Of a stretch of 64,000 nucleotides of DNA, positions 51,653 to 60,575 are shown one piece after another. The stretch is from Bacteroidales bacterium. Its GTDB lineage: Bacteria; Bacteroidota; Bacteroidia; Bacteroidales; P3. Location of the stretch: the NCBI GenBank assembly GCA_017940465.1, contig JAGAYN010000020.1, forward strand, positions 59,107 to 123,106. The letters are read 5' to 3'. The notes beneath the pieces were generated by a model, which saw only the letters and a program-made list of their open reading frames with translations, searched no databases and was not told the DNA's origin. Every line of letters begins with the position of its first letter. Positions within the stretch are counted from its first letter, which is position 1. Position numbers and translations under genes: made by a program.

Positions 51653-52981
51653 ATGAAGACAATATCCAGATTGGTAGAGAAGTTGCATGCCGTCCCGACA
51701 TGGGTGAAAATGGCCATCCTGCTGGTCGCTATTTTCTGGTCTCCTTTCCGTCAATATGCGCACCGCGCATTCGGCAAACTGGAGGGGATACACACCGGCT
51801 ACTACTACGTGGGCTACGACACGGGTTTCGGCGGCAGGAAATTCCTCGGTACGGTATGCAATGTACTGTTTTATCATCAACTGAAGCCTCCTACGGCAGA
51901 GGTGTTGCCCGATGGACAGACCGTCGGGAATGCCCCTCGTCAGATAGGCCACCGCGAGCTGACTCCATTGCTTTTAGGCAGTGCCATACTTTCTATCCTG
52001 TTTTTTATAGGCGTCGTTAGCTGGGGCTTCAGGAGGCAACCGTATATGGGATTGATGCTGGTCGCCGTTTATGCCGTCTCGCCGTATGCTTTCCAGAAGT
52101 TCTTCTCGGCGGTGGTCAGCATTGAGGTTGTCGATGTGTGGCTTTATTTGGCAGTCCTGCTGTGGGCAGTGTGCTTCATCACCTGCCGAAGCCGCAAGAT
52201 GGGGGGGGTATATTTGCTTACGGCCGTGATATTCACCGTCGCTGTGCTCACACACCACCTCTTCTGCTGCATGCTTTTCCCTGTGGCGTTGGCGCTGTTT
52301 GTGATGGACAGCATTTCCGGCCAGGGGGTGGACTACAGACGGATGATTGCATATGGAAGCATCTGTCTGTGGCTGGTGATGGTCTTGGGAGCCATCATGA
52401 TATTCGGCACGATGAATATTGATGCCCAGACGCTGTATCAGCAAATCTGCGACCGCACCGTCCTGGGGGTCTTCCGTCGCGACCTGCATGTTTTTCAGGT
52501 TGTGTTTTTCACCGACACGATCGGCAATATCCAGTACCAGCTTGATGCCGGCAACCTCCAGACGCGCTGGATTGCGTTCCTGCCCAGCCTAATATACCTC
52601 AGCCCCGTGCTGGCGTTCTTCCTGTATCCCTGGTTTTCGGCTGCGCACCACGCCGGCACCAGCCTAGCCCGCCTCCGCTACACGCTGGCTATCTCTCTCT
52701 TCCTGCTTGTGATGCTCCCCATGTTTGCCATCGCCACCGACTACAGCCGTTGGTTTTTCGCCCTCTTCTTCGGACTTATGCTCCTCGCGGCGGTTGCCAT
52801 AGGCCAGTGTGATGAGGGTCTGGTTCTGGCATGGAAGCGGCTTTTCGCCTGGATGCGGCGCCATCCCTTCATCGTCGCCTTCCTGTTGCTATACGTCATG
52901 CATCTCCAGGACGGGGGACCATACGTGATGCCGGAAGTAAGAAACCTTGTGGCTCATTTTGGCATTGAAATACATTGCTGA
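51653..52981 (+). CDS. Multi-pass membrane protein, unknown function
   Basis: A 442-residue protein that I do not recognise. About ten hydrophobic segments are visible, for example LTPLLLGSAILSILFFIGVV, YLLTAVIFTVAVLTHHLFCC, IAYGSICLWLVMVLGAIMIF and LAISLFLLVMLPMFAIATDY. A large loop after the first helix contains GYYYVGYDTGFGGRKFLGTV. The size and topology resemble GT-C glycosyltransferases or polymerases, but no signature was found. It is 12 bases after clpX. A second protein of similar topology is at 57001; I cannot show that the two are related. Confidence 0.75.
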   Translation: MKTISRLVEKLHAVPTWVKMAILLVAIFWSPFRQYAHRAFGKLEGIHTGYYYVGYDTGFGGRKFLGTVCNVLFYHQLKPPTAEVLPDGQTVGNAPRQIGHRELTPLLLGSAILSILFFIGVVSWGFRRQPYMGLMLVAVYAVSPYAFQKFFSAVVSIEVVDVWLYLAVLLWAVCFITCRSRKMGGVYLLTAVIFTVAVLTHHLFCCMLFPVALALFVMDSISGQGVDYRRMIAYGSICLWLVMVLGAIMIFGTMNIDAQTLYQQICDRTVLGVFRRDLHVFQVVFFTDTIGNIQYQLDAGNLQTRWIAFLPSLIYLSPVLAFFLYPWFSAAHHAGTSLARLRYTLAISLFLLVMLPMFAIATDYSRWFFALFFGLMLLAAVAIGQCDEGLVLAWKRLFAWMRRHPFIVAFLLLYVMHLQDGGPYVMPEVRNLVAHFGIEIHC

Positions 52982-53067
52982 TGACTATGTTTGGAAGACG
53001 GTATAAAAATGCTTTGATTTTGAGAGGGATATGAGGTTGTGAAGGGGAGAGGTGGGGGAGAAGTGGC

Positions 53068-53145
53068 TCATAAGGGGTCATATCGGTTCTCAGTCGAAGT
53101 AAATACCTAGAGGATACCTATGGGATACCTACAGGGTCCCCGGCG
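53068..53145 (+). repeat. Dispersed 11-bp-period element, copy 3
   Basis: TCATAAGGGGTCATATCGGT is followed by TCTCAGTCGAAGTAA and units AATACCTAGAG, GATACCTATGG, GATACCTACAG (53102-53134), then GGTCCC. It is very close to 31361-31438. It lies about 70-100 bases upstream of the promoter at 53178. Confidence 0.88.
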
Positions 53146-53177
53146 GAAGGGCTCCGGAATGCGAAAGTGTAAACTTT

Positions 53178-53209
53178 TTTTGCCAAGTCGGGAAAAAGTT
53201 GTAATTTAG
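53178..53209 (+). promoter_or_regulatory. Promoter of the PorE-like gene
   Basis: TTTTG (53178-53182) and TAATTTAG (53202-53209) are 19 bases apart. The -7 box differs from the consensus at one position (A for T). The leader to the ATG at 53305 is about 90 bases. Confidence 0.7.
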
Positions 53210-53304
53210 CATTTTGAATCGGCATGTCGAATGGACCTCTGGAATCCATGCAATGTGCTGGTTATGATTGTAATAGATAACGTGGAATGAATAGAACGCA
53301 ATAT

Positions 53305-56073
53305 ATGAAAACACTGAAAAAAGGACTCCTGCTGCTCGCGGCGGCCCTCTTTTTTGCCGCAGGCGCACAGGCGCAGAAAAGCCTCGCCGCCAAGGCCGAC
53401 AACCTCTTCGACCAGAACCGCTTCGTGGAGGCTGTCAAGGAGTATGAGTCCGCCTACGAGAAGATCAAGGGCAACAAGGCCGAGAAGAGCCGCATCTACT
53501 TCCAGATTGCCGAGTGCTACCGCCTCACCTACAACTACGACCGTGCCATCCGCATCTACAAACGCCTCGAGGAGGAGGGCTACCAGAACAATGAGCGCAG
53601 GCTCTTCTTCAACCTGGCGGAGATGCTGCGCTTCCGGGACCGCTTCGACGAGGCCGACGCTTACTACGAGAAATACCTCCAGATGGAGCCGGGCGACTCC
53701 TACGCCGTCAAGCGCAAGAACTCGCTCGTCTACGCCAACCAGCTCTACAACAACCGTACCCGTCACCAAATCAGCCGCATGGACGGCTGGTCGTCGGACT
53801 ATAACGACTTCTCGCCGCGTTTCATTGGCGACGACACCACCAAGCTCGTCTTCACCTCGGCACGCTTCGCCGAGGGTGAGGGGAAGGACAAGGACCCCTG
53901 GACGGACCAGGCGTTTTCGGACATCTACTACGTCTATATGGACCGCAACGGGCAGTGGAATTCCTACCCGGAGCCGTGGGACCGCAGTGGGAAAATCAAC
54001 ACGGCTGTGAACGAAGGTGAGCCCTCGTTCTCGCCGGACGGCAACACCGTCTACTTCTCTCGCTGCGACATCCGCGAGAGCGAGAACGTGCATTGCCGCA
54101 TATACACCTCCAGCCGCACTCCCGAGACGCTGGACAAGAAGAAGAAAAAGACTCCGGCCAAGAAGACTGCCGCCAAGAAGTCCACCGCCCAGAAGAAGGG
54201 CAAGGGCAAGAATGCCGGCACCGACGAGGCCGAGGAGACCTCCACAGCCTCGGCTCCCGCCCCCGGCGAATGGAGCGAGGCCACCTATGTGCACCTCGGC
54301 GACACCGCCTACAGCTACCTCTATCCCGCCATCAGCAGCGACGGCCTCACTCTCTATTTCTCGTCCAACATGCCCGGTGGCTTTGGTGGCTACGACCTGT
54401 GGCGCGCCAGCCGCAAGAGCACTGCCGACGACTTCGGCCGGCCGGTCAACCTCTCCTCCGTCATCAACACCCCCGGCAAGGAGATCATGCCCCTGCTGCG
54501 TAGCGACTCGCTCCTCTACTTCTCCTCCGACGGCCACCCCGGTGTCGGCGGACAGGACCTCTTCAAAGCCTCCCTCAACCGCAACAGCAAGTGGTCCGTC
54601 CCCGAGAATCTGGGTATCCCCATCAACTCCTCCTACGACGAACTCTCCATCGTGTTCTATCCGGGCCAGTCGAAGAACAATATCATCGAGCGTGGCTACT
54701 TCTCCTCCAACCGCCCCTATACCGACCCGCACAACAGCGACAAGCGCAACGAGAACCGTGCCACCAAGAACACCGCCCCCATCAACGACGACATATACTA
54801 CTTCGAGCTCTCCGACCTCAACTATGCCATCCAGGGCTGTGTGCGCGACGAGAAGTCGATGCAGCTCATGCAGGACGTGCGCATCCGCATGGTGGGTTCC
54901 GACGGTTCCACCGCCGAGACGCTCACCGACAAGAAGGGCTTCTATAAGTTCGACAGCACCATCATCCACCGCGACGTGGTCTATAAGTTCTACCTCTCCA
55001 AGCAGAGCTACTACAGCCTCGAAGGCAGCGAGAGCACACGCGGCTACAACACCGACAAGACCATCGTGCGCGACTTCAGGATGGAGCCTGTACCCCGCCG
55101 CCCCATCGTGCTTCCGGAGATACGGTTCGACCTCGGGAAGACTGAGCTTCTCAGTGAGTTCATGGATTCGCTCATGGACCTTTACATGGTGATGGAGAAC
55201 AATCCCAATCTGGTGGTCGAGATACGTGCCCACACGGACTGCCAGCCCTACGTGGGGCTCACCAACGACACCCTCTCGCAACGGCGTGCGCAGAGCGTGG
55301 TGGACTATCTGGTGAGCCGCGGCATCGAGCGCCAGCGCCTGGTCGCCAAGGGCTATGCCGAGCGTGTGCCACGGACATTGGACGAGGACGTGGTGGTGAA
55401 CTACAATGGGAAGCAGTATCCCTTCTCTGCCGGTTCGGTCATGGATTGCGACTATATCTACACCCTTAGCGGCGACCGGCAGCAGGCGGCCCACTCGCTC
55501 AACCGCCGCATAGAGTTCCTGGTCCTCCGCGAAGACTATGTCTCGCGCAGCCTGGTGGACAATATGACCTCCGACAATCCCACCGTCAAACTGGATGAAA
55601 ACGGCAAGGTCATCAACCTCGTCAACCGCGATGCCAATGAGGAACAGGAGGAGGTGAAGCCCACGATTGTCCATGACGAGAGCACGGTATACGTCACGAT
55701 GATTAATTCCACCAGCGGCGAGATTACCTGTATCGCCAACGGGTTCCAGGTGCCTATGCTCATCGACGAGCGTTATGCCGAACCTATCGCCATCTCGTGG
55801 GAGGAGGCTATGAGCCTTCTCTACCAGCAACGCCTCACCAAGGAGGACTTTCCGCTGCGCGACAAGTCGTTTGACCCCGAGGGCAATATCCTCGACCGCG
55901 CCACCATCCTCTTCAAGGACATCCAGATCGGCGAGCAGCGCCGCAAGAACATCGAGGTGGTGGTGCTCAAGGGATTGGACTATAAGTTCATCATCAACCG
56001 CACCGGCCTCCAGCAATTCGGCAACTACGAGTTCGACAAGCAGCGGGCACGCCTGATATTCCTTGACGAGTAG
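53305..56073 (+). CDS. PorE-like TPR/propeller/OmpA protein with retropepsin-like C terminus
   Basis: A 922-residue exported protein. The signal peptide is MKTLKKGLLLLAAALFFAAG. TPR-like helices fill residues 25-130 (LFDQNRFVEAVKEYESAYEK), a PD40-type beta-propeller about 150-500 (TLYFSSNMPGGFGGYDLWRA), a carboxypeptidase regulatory-like domain about 507-595 and an OmpA domain about 604-740 (EIRAHTDCQPYVG, LSQRRAQSVVDYLVSRGIER) that binds peptidoglycan. This order is that of PorE of the T9SS. From about 794 a further domain resembles a retropepsin-like fold but has LIDERYA where active proteases have a D-T/S-G triad. A Lys-rich insert (about 277-320) interrupts the propeller. An in-frame ATG 18 bases upstream is an alternative. 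Confidence 0.88.
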   Translation: MKTLKKGLLLLAAALFFAAGAQAQKSLAAKADNLFDQNRFVEAVKEYESAYEKIKGNKAEKSRIYFQIAECYRLTYNYDRAIRIYKRLEEEGYQNNERRLFFNLAEMLRFRDRFDEADAYYEKYLQMEPGDSYAVKRKNSLVYANQLYNNRTRHQISRMDGWSSDYNDFSPRFIGDDTTKLVFTSARFAEGEGKDKDPWTDQAFSDIYYVYMDRNGQWNSYPEPWDRSGKINTAVNEGEPSFSPDGNTVYFSRCDIRESENVHCRIYTSSRTPETLDKKKKKTPAKKTAAKKSTAQKKGKGKNAGTDEAEETSTASAPAPGEWSEATYVHLGDTAYSYLYPAISSDGLTLYFSSNMPGGFGGYDLWRASRKSTADDFGRPVNLSSVINTPGKEIMPLLRSDSLLYFSSDGHPGVGGQDLFKASLNRNSKWSVPENLGIPINSSYDELSIVFYPGQSKNNIIERGYFSSNRPYTDPHNSDKRNENRATKNTAPINDDIYYFELSDLNYAIQGCVRDEKSMQLMQDVRIRMVGSDGSTAETLTDKKGFYKFDSTIIHRDVVYKFYLSKQSYYSLEGSESTRGYNTDKTIVRDFRMEPVPRRPIVLPEIRFDLGKTELLSEFMDSLMDLYMVMENNPNLVVEIRAHTDCQPYVGLTNDTLSQRRAQSVVDYLVSRGIERQRLVAKGYAERVPRTLDEDVVVNYNGKQYPFSAGSVMDCDYIYTLSGDRQQAAHSLNRRIEFLVLREDYVSRSLVDNMTSDNPTVKLDENGKVINLVNRDANEEQEEVKPTIVHDESTVYVTMINSTSGEITCIANGFQVPMLIDERYAEPIAISWEEAMSLLYQQRLTKEDFPLRDKSFDPEGNILDRATILFKDIQIGEQRRKNIEVVVLKGLDYKFIINRTGLQQFGNYEFDKQRARLIFLDE

Positions 56074-56081
56074 CGGCTGCG

Positions 56082-57017
56082 ATGTCCCCTTTGCTCATCA
56101 CCATTCTCGGCCCCACGGCGACAGGCAAGACGGCTTTGGCTGCCGAGGTGGCCTATCGCCTGCAGGGGGAAATCCTCAGTGCCGACTCGCGACAGGTGTT
56201 CCGTGGCATGGACATCGGCACGGGCAAGGACCTGGAGGACTATCGTATCCACGGCGTGGACATCCCCTATCACCTGATTGACATCTGCTCCCCTGGCGAG
56301 GAGTATAGCGCCTATCGCTTTGTGAACGACTTCTCTGTGGCCTTCGACGGCGTCGTTGGTCGCGGCCGTCAGCCTGTCCTCTGCGGAGGCACGGGCCTCT
56401 ATCTAGATGCCGTTCTGCGGGGCTATCAGCTGGCGGACGCTCCGATAGACCCTGAATACCGCCGTTCGTTGGAGCCCCTCTCCGACGAGCAGCTCACCGA
56501 GCGCCTGGCCGCTCTGGTGAAGCTCCACAACCACACCGACACCGAGACGCGCGAGCGCCTGGTCCGTGCGCTGGAGATACAGGAGTTTGCCCGCCGCCAC
56601 CCCGAGGCATATACCCACCTGCCCGAGATGCGTCACCTTGTCTTCGGCCTACTGCTGCCGCGGCAGGAGGTGATAGCCCGCATAGAATCCCGCCTCCGCC
56701 GACGTATGGAGGAGGGGATGACTGTCGAGGTGCAGCGCCTTTTGGACCAGGGGGTTCCCGCCGAGCGCCTGATGCGCTACGGGCTCGAATACCGCCATGT
56801 AACGCGTTTCCTGCTGGGGGAATGCACGGAGGAGGCGCTTTTCCGCGACCTCTTCACTGACATTCGCCGTTTTGCCAAGCGGCAGATGACCTGGTTCCGC
56901 CGCATGGAACGCAACGGTGTCCCCATCCATTGGCTTGACGGCACCCTTCCGGTCGACGCCAAGGCCGGCCTTATTATGCAGCAACTAACGTCATTGTCCT
57001 ATGAAACCCCTTTATAA
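56082..57017 (+). CDS. miaA: tRNA dimethylallyltransferase
   Basis: A 311-residue MiaA that adds dimethylallyl to A37 of tRNAs reading UNN codons. It has the P-loop ITILGPTATGKTALAAEVAY, ILSADSRQVFRGMDIGTGK, PYHLIDICSPGEEYSAYRF, PVLCGGTGLYLDAVLRGY, and RRMEEGMTVEVQRLLDQGVP. Length is normal. It starts 8 bases after the PorE-like gene and overlaps the next gene by 17 bases. The substrate tRNA class includes tRNAs for Ser UNN codons, but the tRNA-Ser in this window is in another operon. Confidence 0.97.
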   Translation: MSPLLITILGPTATGKTALAAEVAYRLQGEILSADSRQVFRGMDIGTGKDLEDYRIHGVDIPYHLIDICSPGEEYSAYRFVNDFSVAFDGVVGRGRQPVLCGGTGLYLDAVLRGYQLADAPIDPEYRRSLEPLSDEQLTERLAALVKLHNHTDTETRERLVRALEIQEFARRHPEAYTHLPEMRHLVFGLLLPRQEVIARIESRLRRRMEEGMTVEVQRLLDQGVPAERLMRYGLEYRHVTRFLLGECTEEALFRDLFTDIRRFAKRQMTWFRRMERNGVPIHWLDGTLPVDAKAGLIMQQLTSLSYETPL

Positions 57018-58233
57018 ATACCTGATTGTCTTCGCCGCCTTGATATGTGCCTACCTGCTCTTCGGTGCAGGCGCCTACCTGATGCCCGACGGGGCAGTGC
57101 AGCACCATGTGAGGAAGACGCTGGAGCATGGCGACCTCGACAGCGACCAGCCACGGGCCATCTTGCCCAACCAGTTGCAGACACGCATGGACAACTTCAC
57201 GGATGCCATCATCCTCAACCAGGCATATGTGATGCGCTGCGAGAGCTTCTGCTCGGGCCTGCTCTCGGTTCCTCGCTGGTGGGGGCCGATGCTGCCCTTC
57301 GAGGTGTTGCGGGCCGGCGTGGACGGGCAGGAGCTGGAGGTGTGGCACTACGCCCGCTATTGGCATGGAAACACCTTCTTGTCGCGCTATCTGCTGGCAC
57401 TGTTCGACTATATCAGCATACGTATGCTGCTCTACATACTGACATCGCTCCTCATGCTGTGGTGCGGCGTGGTGCTGTGGAGGCGTGGCGGATGGCCGTT
57501 GGCGGCGCCGATGCTCTTCGCCCTATGGGTGTGCTACGCCTTTGTCATGCAGTTCTCCATGCAGTTTGTCATGGTACTGGCCCTGGCCCTGGCGGGGATG
57601 ATTGCCGTCGGCAGGCAGAAGGAGGGCGGCGCATCGCTGATGCCTTTCTTCGTCATAGGGTCGCTGACCTGCTACTTCGACCTCCTCACGGCCCCTGTGC
57701 TCACCCTGGGCATGATGCTTGTGTTGCAGGCCGCCCTTTCGCAGGAGGCACGCCCTTCCAAGGGGTGGCTCCGCACCTTCTACAGTGCGCTGCTGTGGGC
57801 GGCGGGATATGCTGCCACGTGGGTCTCCAAATGGGTCATCGCCACCCTCTTCACGTCGGAGAATATCCTTGTGGACGGCTGGAAGAATACCCTCCACCGC
57901 TCGGGAATCGACGACTTCAGCCGCTGGGATGCCCTGGCCGCCAACCTTGAACTCCTGCCGTGGAAGTTTGTCCTGTCGGCGATCATCATACTGGCGGTTC
58001 TGGCGGTTCTGCGGTTCAATGCCCGCGGCTGGCGCCGCGCCTTGATGCTTTTGCCCGTCGCGTTTCTGCCGTGGGTGTGGTATCTGCTGGCCGCCGACCA
58101 TTCCTATTGGCACAACTGGTTCACCTTCCGCGCCCAGGCGGTCTCTGTGGCGGCCGTGCTGTTGGCGCTGGCACAGATGGTTGATTGGAGGAAATTAAGC
58201 GTAAAACACCATGAAGACAACGGAATCATGTAG
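57001..58233 (+). CDS. Multi-pass membrane protein, GT-C-like topology
   Basis: A 410-residue integral membrane protein without a known signature. The first helix (YLIVFAALICAYLLFGAGAY) is followed by a 75-residue external region containing DNFTDAIILNQAYVMRC and EVWHYARYWHGNTFLSRYLL, then about nine helices. Such an arrangement, with an acidic site in the first external loop, resembles GT-C glycosyltransferases that use polyprenyl-phosphate sugars. It overlaps the DPM1-like GT2 gene by 23 bases; that enzyme could make its donor (inference). It also overlaps miaA. Confidence 0.72.
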   Translation: MKPLYKYLIVFAALICAYLLFGAGAYLMPDGAVQHHVRKTLEHGDLDSDQPRAILPNQLQTRMDNFTDAIILNQAYVMRCESFCSGLLSVPRWWGPMLPFEVLRAGVDGQELEVWHYARYWHGNTFLSRYLLALFDYISIRMLLYILTSLLMLWCGVVLWRRGGWPLAAPMLFALWVCYAFVMQFSMQFVMVLALALAGMIAVGRQKEGGASLMPFFVIGSLTCYFDLLTAPVLTLGMMLVLQAALSQEARPSKGWLRTFYSALLWAAGYAATWVSKWVIATLFTSENILVDGWKNTLHRSGIDDFSRWDALAANLELLPWKFVLSAIIILAVLAVLRFNARGWRRALMLLPVAFLPWVWYLLAADHSYWHNWFTFRAQAVSVAAVLLALAQMVDWRKLSVKHHEDNGIM

Positions 58234-59149
58234 GGTGGCCGTGCTGCTGCCGTGCTACAACGAGGCGAAGACCATCGGCAAGGTGGTGCGCGATTTCCGC
58301 GCCGTGCTGCCCGAGGCCGACATCTATGTGTACGACAACAACTCCACTGACGGCACTGCCGACGTGGCGGCTCAGGCCGGTGCCATCGTGCGCCACGAGT
58401 ATGCCCAGGGCAAGGGCAACGTCATCCGGCGGATGTTCCGCGAGGTGGAGGCCGACTGTTACCTCATGGCCGACGGCGACGACACTTACCCCGCCCACCA
58501 TGCGCCGGAGATGGTGGCGCAGGTATTGCACCGCCAGGCCGACATGGTCATCGGCGACCGTCTCTCCTCCACCTACTTCACCGAGAACAAACGCCCCTTC
58601 CACAACATGGGCAACCGCCTTGTGCGCAGCCTCATCTGCCGCCTTTGGCGCACCGAGGTGAAGGACATCATGACGGGCTACCGCGCCTTCAGCCGTCCGT
58701 TTGTGAAGCTTTTCCCGGTGATGAGCGGCCAGTTTGAGATTGAGACCGAGATGACTATCCACGCCCTCGACAAGCGTTTCCGCCTGGTGGAGGTGCCCAT
58801 CGACTACCGCGACCGCCCCGAGGGCAGCGTGTCCAAGCTGAATACCTTCAACGACGGCCTGAAGGTGCTGCGCACCATTGTCACCCTCTTCAAGGAATAC
58901 CGCCCCATGCGCTTCTTCGGATGGCTGGCGGTACTGCTGGCGGTGGTGGCGGTGGTGCTGTTCGTACCCGTGCTGATGGAGTATTTCGACACGGGGCTTG
59001 TGCGCCGTTTCCCGACGCTCTTCGTCTCGCTGTTCCTGTTCCTCGCCGCGTTGCAGTCGCTCTTCACGGGGCTGTGCCTCGACGTGATGGTGGAGAAGGA
59101 CCGCAAGCGGTATGAACTGGGCCGTGTGGCCTTCGGTGCAGGTCTCTGA
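58211..59149 (+). CDS. DPM1/GtrB-like family 2 glycosyltransferase
   Basis: A 312-residue GT2 protein of the dolichyl-phosphate-mannose-synthase type. The GT-A part has VAVLLPCYNEAKTIGKVVRD, DIYVYDNNSTDGTADVAA, CYLMADGDDTYPAHHAPEMV (DGDD metal site) and DIMTGYRAFSRPFVKLFPVM. Two C-terminal helices follow (FFGWLAVLLAVVAVVLFVPV and FPTLFVSLFLFLAALQSLFT). Enzymes of this type make polyprenyl-phosphate sugars. Its overlap with the membrane protein at 57001 suggests a donor-user pair. It ends one base before the convergent GH5-like gene. Confidence 0.92.
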   Translation: MKTTESCRVAVLLPCYNEAKTIGKVVRDFRAVLPEADIYVYDNNSTDGTADVAAQAGAIVRHEYAQGKGNVIRRMFREVEADCYLMADGDDTYPAHHAPEMVAQVLHRQADMVIGDRLSSTYFTENKRPFHNMGNRLVRSLICRLWRTEVKDIMTGYRAFSRPFVKLFPVMSGQFEIETEMTIHALDKRFRLVEVPIDYRDRPEGSVSKLNTFNDGLKVLRTIVTLFKEYRPMRFFGWLAVLLAVVAVVLFVPVLMEYFDTGLVRRFPTLFVSLFLFLAALQSLFTGLCLDVMVEKDRKRYELGRVAFGAGL

Positions 59150-59150
59150 T

Positions 59151-60572
59151 TCAGAGTTTTTTCAATGCGATGTCGCCCATCGGGGCTTCTGCGGCGGCGG
59201 GGGCTTCGTAGCGTGTGTCGCCGTGGGCGGGCAGGGTGCTTCCCCCGGCGGGGCCCCAGCCGAGGAGGGGTATCTGCTGGTATTCGCGGGTGCGGTCGGG
59301 CAGTGGCATGCCGGAGGGGTAGGGGAGGTCCTTGCTGAATTTCACCTTGCTGTAGCCCGGGGCGCTCACCTCGAAGTGGGTGCAGCGGTCGTTGCTCACC
59401 AGCCGGAAGCGGCCTTCGCTGTCGCTGTAGGTGTTCATGCCCACGCTCCAGTCCGCGTTCCATCCGCGTATGACGGCCCCTTCCACGGAGTGGCCGTGGT
59501 TGTCCACGACGCGTCCTGTGGCGGCGAGGTTCCCGTAGGCCAGCATGTTGTAGTAGTTGACCGGCGGCCTTTGCTCCTCGTCGGCCATTGTGTCGGGGCA
59601 AGTCCTGCCGAGTTCCCGCACGATGTCCACGGCCGTTTTGCGGTGGCCCTGGACGTCGCGCAGGCCGGTATACTGTGCCTCGAAGTTGACTCCCTCGGGG
59701 CAGTTCTGGAACTCCCACCAGCCGTAGCCGCAGGCTCCGTTGGCCTTTGCGTAGCGATAGGTGTCGAGCATGAAGGTCAGCTGCTCGCTGTAGGGCACCG
59801 AGTCGCCGTCGGAGGGCAGGCCGGTCTCGCCCACCATCCAGGGCTTGTGGCAGTAGTGGCTGTACCACCACATCTCGGCCTGCACGCGCAGGGGGTGGTA
59901 GGTGTGCATCTCGATGAAGTCGACAGGCAGCATCGAGGGGTCCCACTCGAAGACCTCTATGGGCTCGGCCGTGGCCACGGTGAAGAGCTGGTGGGGTGCG
60001 TGGGTGCGTACCATCTGCCGCCACTGCTGCACCACGCGCACGGCTTCCTTCTTGTCGCGGTTGTCCTTGGGGTCGAAGTAGAGGGGTTCGTTCATGAGGT
60101 CGTAGGCCCACAGGGCGGGCAGGTCGGCCAGGCGGTGCATGAGCCCGATGGCGTAGTCTTGCCAGTGGCCGTGGAAGGGGGGCTTGATGAGGAGCATCAC
60201 GCGCAGTCCCGCGCTGTCGGCCTGCTGCACCATGCGGCGGGTGGCGGCGTACATGGCGGCGGTGTCGCCCTCCTCCGGCAGCACGTCGAGGCAGACGCGC
60301 ACCGCGTTGAAGCCCCACGATGCGATGGTGTCGAAGTTCTCGCGCAGGCTGCCGGTGTACCATGGCGCCGGCACCACGCGGCCGTCCTCGATGAAGGCCT
60401 TGTAGTTGAGCATGAGCGGGTACCACGGTTCGCCGTCGATGGCGAAGCGGCCCTCCTCAAGTCTTACATATCCGGGCGCCGGGACGGGGTCGTCGGGCGG
60501 GGCGGAGGGGGTGGTGCTGCAGGCGGCGGCGAGGGCCGACAGCAGGAGGATTGCAGCTGTTCCCGGTCGCAT
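59151..60572 (-). CDS. GH5-like glycoside hydrolase lipoprotein
   Basis: A 473-residue lipoprotein. The signal MRPGTAAILLLSALAAACST has the lipobox cysteine at residue 18. A TIM-barrel glycosidase domain of clan GH-A follows: FDTIASWGFNAVRVCLDVLP, LWAYDLMNEPLYF (acid/base Glu, near residue 160), DFIEMHTYHPL and PWMVGETGLPSDGD (nucleophile Glu, near residue 247). The C-terminal region (NLAATGRVVDNHGHSVEGAV) is a carboxypeptidase regulatory-like beta domain. It acts on a beta-linked glycan at the cell surface; substrate unknown. It starts 3 bases after the M16 peptidase and is probably in the same transcript. Confidence 0.88.
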   Translation of the reverse strand: MRPGTAAILLLSALAAACSTTPSAPPDDPVPAPGYVRLEEGRFAIDGEPWYPLMLNYKAFIEDGRVVPAPWYTGSLRENFDTIASWGFNAVRVCLDVLPEEGDTAAMYAATRRMVQQADSAGLRVMLLIKPPFHGHWQDYAIGLMHRLADLPALWAYDLMNEPLYFDPKDNRDKKEAVRVVQQWRQMVRTHAPHQLFTVATAEPIEVFEWDPSMLPVDFIEMHTYHPLRVQAEMWWYSHYCHKPWMVGETGLPSDGDSVPYSEQLTFMLDTYRYAKANGACGYGWWEFQNCPEGVNFEAQYTGLRDVQGHRKTAVDIVRELGRTCPDTMADEEQRPPVNYYNMLAYGNLAATGRVVDNHGHSVEGAVIRGWNADWSVGMNTYSDSEGRFRLVSNDRCTHFEVSAPGYSKVKFSKDLPYPSGMPLPDRTREYQQIPLLGWGPAGGSTLPAHGDTRYEAPAAAEAPMGDIALKKL

Positions 60573-60575
60573 CCG

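Noticed and set aside
53206-56016. Long open frame (about 930 codons) on the minus strand
   Set aside because: It is antisense to the PorE-like gene, which has a signal peptide and four recognisable domains.
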